Source of the DNA: Cellvibrio sp. | GTDB lineage: Bacteria > Pseudomonadota > Gammaproteobacteria > Pseudomonadales > Cellvibrionaceae | Length of the DNA stretch: 9,723 nucleotides | Assembly: GCA_003524365.1 (NCBI GenBank) | Contig: DQHS01000095.1 | Span: forward strand, 7,674 to 17,396 | Reading direction: 5' to 3' | Shown here: one piece after another, positions 6,145 through 9,723 of the stretch | Position numbering within the stretch: position 1 is the stretch's first letter | Layout: every line of letters begins with the position of its first letter | Position numbers and translations under genes: made by a program | The notes under the pieces: model-generated | Seen by the model: only the letters and a program-made list of their open reading frames with translations | What the model was told of the DNA's origin: nothing | Databases searched by the model: none

Positions 6145-8301
6145 ATGCGCGTGATAAGAATACCCACAACTCCGCTGATGCTGGTCTCAGCCTTTTGGGC
6201 AAGCGGCTTGTATGCACAAACAAGCGCACCCTTTTCATCGGGCGACTTCTACCATCTCTCGCTGGCCGAATTGGGCCAGGTCGAAATCTCCATCGCCACG
6301 GGCAATAGTACACCGCTGGATCGTGCACCTGCGACGGCGACCGTTATCTCAGCCAGTGAAATTCAGGCCATGGGCGCCCGCAACCTCAATGAGGTGCTGG
6401 AAACCGTTCCAGGCCTGCATGTATCCCTGTCATCCTTGAGCCGTCTGGATTCGGTCTACTCCATTCGCGGTATTCACACCGGCTTAAATCCACAAGTGCT
6501 GTTGATGTTGAATGGTGTTCCTGTGCAATACAACGCGCAGGGTGGTCGGCCTACTTTATTTCGCTTGCCTGTTACCAGTATTGATCGCGTAGAGGTTATT
6601 CGTGGACCGGGATCTGCAGTGTATGGTGCCGATGCCTATGCTGGGGTTATTAATGTCATCACCAAAGATGCGGGCGCGATTGATGCCACGCGAATGGGTG
6701 GTGGAGTCGGATCATTTAATACGCGTGATCTTTGGCTGCAAACGGCGAGTGAGTGGAATGACATAGGTATTGCGCTTAGTGTCGCCTATCAGGAAAGTGA
6801 CGGCGATGATCAGCGCAGGGTGAGCACTGACCTGCAGTCGGCTTTGGATGCTGCTTTGGGTACTGATGTATCGTTAGCGCCGGGTGCTTTATCCACACGC
6901 TATAACCTTCTTGATACACATCTGGCGTTAACCAGCGAGCGTGTGCAATTTAATCTTTGGAACTGGTATTCCAGAGATGCAGGTGTGGGTGCGGGCGCCG
7001 CACAGGCGCTCGATCCTGCTGGGCGCGATGACAGTAATCTTTGGCTCGGGGATCTTACCTATCGTTTCAACAGCGACACCAGCGTGTGGGATAACAGCAT
7101 TCGGACGAGTTATTTTCATTACGATCAAGAGTCGCAGTTTGTTTTACTTCCGCCGGGAACGGAATTGCTTATTGGTAACGATGGCAACATCGACTTCCAA
7201 AACCCTGTTGGCCTGGTGAAATTTACTGACGGATATCTTGGGCGCCCGGGTGGCCTTGCCAAGGATGCCCAGCTGGATCTTGTGTCTATTTACAATGGGT
7301 GGGATTTACATCGTTTGCGGCTTGCTGTTGGTAGCCGATATCAATCCATTGCTCCGCGTGAACAAAAAAACTTTGGCCCCGGTGTTATAGAAGGGACTGA
7401 GTCAGTTGTCGATGGTGCGCTCACCGATGTCAGCCATACTCCGAACGTATTTCTCCCCGACAGCTCGCGCACCATTCGCTACCTTTCCATACAAGATGAG
7501 TGGCAACTAGCGCGTGCATTGCAGTTTACGGCGGGAATACGCCACGATGACTACTCGGATTTTGGCACCACGACCAATCCTCGCATGGCGTTGGTGTGGA
7601 CTGCCAGTAATGAGCTGACCACAAAATTACTGTTTGCGAGTGCTTTTCGCGCACCTTCGTTTACGGAACAATTCAGCAAAAATAATCCGGTTTCGCTTGG
7701 TAATCCCGACCTTCAACCTGAGCAAATCGATACTGCTGAATTGAGTTTTGCGTACAGTTTCGCCCCGGATCTGATCGCTAATCTAACCCTGTTTGAATAT
7801 CGCGCGAAGGATATGATCGAATTTATTCAGGATGAAAACTCCACCACCAAAACCGCTGATAATGCCCGTGACCAGGATGGCAGGGGGTTTGAGTTAGAAC
7901 TTAATTGGAAACCATCGTCAGCATTGTATTTTTCCAGCAGTTATTCACAGCAAGACGCGCGCGACGCCTATACCGATTCGTTAATTCCTGATGCGCCTGG
8001 TCAACAGCTCAAAGCCAATATCAATTGGGAGTTTTCCCCGCGCTGGTTTGTACACGGGCAACTCAATTGGGTCGGTGATCGCCAGCGTGCGGCTACCGAT
8101 TTGCGCGCGGATATTAGTGATTACACTTTAGTGAATGTAACACTCAGACGAAAAAAGATTACGCCTAACCTCGATGTATCACTTGCACTGCGCAATCTTA
8201 CTGATGAAGACGCGCGTGAACCCAGCAGTGGTGAAATCGCCGATGATTATCCGCTGGAATCCCGCAGCGTCTGGCTGGAATTACGTTACAACTTTAATTG
8301 A
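6145..8301 (+). CDS. TonB-dependent outer-membrane receptor
   Basis: A 718-residue outer-membrane receptor starts at ATG 6145, with AGTAGG (6131-6136) 8 bp upstream. Residues 1-24 are a signal peptide (cleavage after GLYA). The plug domain covers about 55-175: PATATVISASEIQAMGARNL (62-81), LNEVLETVPGLHVS (81-94), YSIRGI (105-110), VLLMLNGVPV (118-127) and the hallmark VEVIRGPGSAVYGADAYAGV (149-168). A 22-stranded barrel should make up about 185-718, including SAFRAPSFTEQF and the frequent GNPDLQPEQ motif (519-527) and ending in VWLELRYNFN. Such receptors use TonB-ExbBD energy to import siderophores, vitamins, oligosaccharides or similar ligands. The ligand cannot be told from sequence, and there is no N-terminal signalling domain of the FecA type. 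A TonB box is not obvious; LGQVEISIATG (43-53) is the best candidate. The YfiR-kinase gene just upstream, and the lack of a strong terminator between them, suggest the receptor is regulated by or signals with that kinase. Confidence 0.93.
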   Translation: MRVIRIPTTPLMLVSAFWASGLYAQTSAPFSSGDFYHLSLAELGQVEISIATGNSTPLDRAPATATVISASEIQAMGARNLNEVLETVPGLHVSLSSLSRLDSVYSIRGIHTGLNPQVLLMLNGVPVQYNAQGGRPTLFRLPVTSIDRVEVIRGPGSAVYGADAYAGVINVITKDAGAIDATRMGGGVGSFNTRDLWLQTASEWNDIGIALSVAYQESDGDDQRRVSTDLQSALDAALGTDVSLAPGALSTRYNLLDTHLALTSERVQFNLWNWYSRDAGVGAGAAQALDPAGRDDSNLWLGDLTYRFNSDTSVWDNSIRTSYFHYDQESQFVLLPPGTELLIGNDGNIDFQNPVGLVKFTDGYLGRPGGLAKDAQLDLVSIYNGWDLHRLRLAVGSRYQSIAPREQKNFGPGVIEGTESVVDGALTDVSHTPNVFLPDSSRTIRYLSIQDEWQLARALQFTAGIRHDDYSDFGTTTNPRMALVWTASNELTTKLLFASAFRAPSFTEQFSKNNPVSLGNPDLQPEQIDTAELSFAYSFAPDLIANLTLFEYRAKDMIEFIQDENSTTKTADNARDQDGRGFELELNWKPSSALYFSSSYSQQDARDAYTDSLIPDAPGQQLKANINWEFSPRWFVHGQLNWVGDRQRAATDLRADISDYTLVNVTLRRKKITPNLDVSLALRNLTDEDAREPSSGEIADDYPLESRSVWLELRYNFN

Positions 8302-8328
8302 TTTCAGCGGCGTATAATCCGCCGAAAT
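8301..8328 (+). promoter_or_regulatory. Hairpin with embedded TATAAT, probable promoter of the citrate-synthase-like operon
   Basis: ATTTC-A-GCGG (8301-8310) pairs with CCGC-C-GAAAT (8319-8328), one mismatch inside the stem. The 8-nt loop holds a perfect -10 hexamer, TATAAT (8313-8318). The hairpin starts at the last base of the receptor stop codon. A -35 at the right distance is poor; TTACAA (8286-8291) is 21 bp away. It may act as a promoter whose -10 lies inside a dyad (an operator-like arrangement), as a weak terminator of the receptor transcript, or as both. Confidence 0.4.
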
Positions 8329-8358
8329 TTGCTCACTAATCCCCCTTGGAATAAGTTC

Positions 8359-9180
8359 ATGTCAGAACCCCAACACGACCAGGTGCGCAGCCGCAATGAA
8401 CCTTTTGTTGAGCGTGTCGCAACTCGCATGTGGTGCGAGCAAGCGAGTGATGATAATCCCTATATTGCCACCCACGCCTTGTGTCACGGTTACGATTTGT
8501 TTGAGTTGATGGAAAAACGGTCGTTTGTCGATGTTTTTTATTTACTGTTTCGCGGCGAGTTACCCACCAAAGCGGAAGCACAATTGTTGCAAGCGTTAAT
8601 GATTGCATTAATTAATCCGGGGCCGCGTCACCCGGCGACTCGTGCGGCAATGAACGTGGGGGTTGGTAAAACAGATCCTGTGCATATCCTGCCGATTGCA
8701 TCGGCAATATTGGGTGGGGATTTTCAGGGCGGTGGTGAAATTGAAAGTGCGATGCGCTTTTTGCGTAAACAACAAAAAACCGATCCGCTCGTATTTGCAG
8801 AATCTTTTATTCAAGAAAATAACCAGTCCAATGCGGCGGATACAGGGTCCGTTTTTCCTGGTTTTGGTTCTTATTACGGTGGTGTAAATGTATTCGCAAA
8901 AAATATTGCGGCGCAACTCCAGCAACTTGAAGGCGCGGGCGCTGCTTTGCACTGGGGTTGTCAACTAGTAGAACAACTTGAGCCGCGCGGTGTTGGTTGG
9001 TTAGCCACAGGGATTGCCGCTGCAGTATTTGCTGATCTTGGTTTTCAGCCGCGTGCAGGCGGTAGTTTATTTCAATTGTTGGGGGCACCGGGGTTAGTCG
9101 CGCACGGCCTTGAGTTGGCCAACAAACCTATCACCGCTATGCCTTTTATCGGCGACGAAAACTATGTCATTGAACGATAA
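8359..9180 (+). CDS. Citrate synthase / citryl-CoA lyase superfamily protein with non-canonical active site
   Basis: This 273-residue cytoplasmic protein starts at ATG 8359, with TTGGA (8346-8350) as ribosome binding site; a TTG at 8329 is less likely. The length fits citryl-CoA-lyase-like members (roughly 260-280 aa), not full citrate synthase (about 430). Fold motifs are clear: HGYDLFELMEKRSFVDVFYL (43-62), RGELPTKAEAQLL (65-77), HPATRAAMNVGVG (91-103), ILGGDFQGGGEIE (117-129), FPGFGSYYGG (166-175), GVGWLATGIAAAVFADLGF (211-229) and GAPGLVAHGLEL (242-253). Citrate synthases use a His in GPxHGGA, a His in GFGH and a later Asp. Here these positions read Q123, S171 and glycine or tryptophan near 213-214. 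Standard citrate synthesis or cleavage is therefore doubtful. It overlaps the next, related gene by 17 bp, so the two proteins are likely made together and may pair. The fold is confident, the reaction unknown. Confidence 0.75.
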   Translation: MSEPQHDQVRSRNEPFVERVATRMWCEQASDDNPYIATHALCHGYDLFELMEKRSFVDVFYLLFRGELPTKAEAQLLQALMIALINPGPRHPATRAAMNVGVGKTDPVHILPIASAILGGDFQGGGEIESAMRFLRKQQKTDPLVFAESFIQENNQSNAADTGSVFPGFGSYYGGVNVFAKNIAAQLQQLEGAGAALHWGCQLVEQLEPRGVGWLATGIAAAVFADLGFQPRAGGSLFQLLGAPGLVAHGLELANKPITAMPFIGDENYVIER

Positions 9181-9723
9181 TATTAAATCCGCCAACCGCG
9201 TTACGCACAGTGATGCTGCGGTGATCGAGTACCTTGATCAGCGTCGTGGAAAAATCATCAGCAATACCGGTGGTTGGTTTCCCGGAACCGGTGTTTTTAG
9301 TCATGGATATTCCATGCTTGAAGAACTGGTGGGTGAAAAATCCTATTTTCAAATTCTGGTATTGAACGCGACCGGACGTTTGGTTGAGCGTGAACTCGCC
9401 GATTGGATCGAAGCTGTTTACGGTTGTTTAAGTTGGCCAGACCCGCGCATTTGGTGCAATCAAATTGGCGCGTTGGCAGGTACTGCCCGAGCGTCTGTTG
9501 TTGCGGGAACGGCAATGGGTGTACTCGCTACTGACTCGCGCTCTTATGGAGTTTTACCGCTAATTGAGGGTGTTAACTTTATTCAAAATGCACTACTGCG
9601 ACATCGGCAGGGATCTGCTGCGAGCGACATAGTGCGCGAAGCCGCGTCCGCGCGTGGCGGCAAACCCTATATTGTTGGATATATCCGCCCCATTGCGAAA
9701 GGCGATGAACGGCTTGAAGTGGT
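9164..9723 (+). CDS. Second citrate-synthase-fold paralogue, 5' part (runs off the window)
   Basis: The frame is open from ATG 9164 to the window end: 186 codons plus two bases, no stop. The ATG lies inside the preceding gene (17-bp overlap) and has only a weak ribosome binding site, which suggests translational coupling. The peptide follows the same layout as its neighbour but is divergent: FSHGYSMLEELVGEKSYFQI (45-64), GRLVERELADWIEAVYG (71-87), GTARASVVAGTAMGVLATDS (106-125), SYGVLPLIEG (127-136) and GYIRPIAKGDER (172-183). The last aligns with GFGHxxYKxxDPR of citrate synthases: D181 and R183 are kept, but the His position is R175, and the earlier GPxHGG His is probably Y128. It is thus a second member with replaced catalytic residues, possibly the partner of the 8359 product. 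The C-terminal catalytic Asp region is outside the window. Assignment to the superfamily is moderately sure. Confidence 0.65.
   Translation, partial: MSLNDNIKSANRVTHSDAAVIEYLDQRRGKIISNTGGWFPGTGVFSHGYSMLEELVGEKSYFQILVLNATGRLVERELADWIEAVYGCLSWPDPRIWCNQIGALAGTARASVVAGTAMGVLATDSRSYGVLPLIEGVNFIQNALLRHRQGSAASDIVREAASARGGKPYIVGYIRPIAKGDERLEV

Noticed and set aside
8608..8964. 118-codon minus-strand open frame within the first citrate-synthase-like gene
   Set aside because: The + strand frame has clear family motifs throughout, and the antisense product has none.

Overview
The window looks like chromosome from a gammaproteobacterium. GC content is moderate, and the gene set is a c-di-GMP EAL domain protein, a YaeR-type VOC protein, a YfiR-domain histidine kinase and a TonB-dependent receptor. 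A Cellvibrio-like environmental relative is my best guess, but that rests on general resemblance and no phylogenetic marker is present. Nearly all real genes lie on the + strand. I see no IS element, CRISPR array, tRNA or rRNA.

Layout. (1) 1-198 is the 3' end of an EAL phosphodiesterase gene, closed by a strong intrinsic terminator at 244-266. (2) 463-3453 is a run of three genes: a small VOC metalloprotein like E. coli YaeR (463-876), an exported NodB/CE4-type polysaccharide deacetylase homologue that has lost its catalytic residues (924-1856), and an exported 505-residue protein of unknown function with an N-terminal beta-sandwich and a long helical C-terminus (1936-3453). A GC-rich terminator at 3486-3508 ends the run and is followed at once by a 24-bp near-perfect palindrome. 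(3) 3582-5939 encodes a single-polypeptide hybrid sensor: a periplasmic YfiR/DUF4154 domain, a long coiled coil, one membrane span, HisKA, HATPase_c and a receiver domain. (4) After about 200 bp holding two small dyads comes a TonB-dependent outer-membrane receptor (6145-8301). (5) Behind a hairpin with an embedded TATAAT, two overlapping genes (8359-9180 and 9164 to the window end) encode small proteins of the citrate synthase / citryl-CoA lyase fold. In both, the residues aligned with the catalytic histidines appear to be replaced.

How the parts may fit. The hybrid kinase and the TonB receptor are probably one functional unit, because YfiR-type domains often sit beside TonB receptors and signalling proteins. 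The receptor ligand and the kinase output are not visible here. Three deduced proteins (the CE4 homologue and the two citrate-synthase-like proteins) keep a recognisable fold but lack expected catalytic residues. The citrate-synthase-like pair is the strongest candidate for an undescribed system: two divergent, translationally overlapping paralogues that may form a heteromer with a new or non-catalytic role. All family assignments were made by eye from the translated sequence, without database searches.
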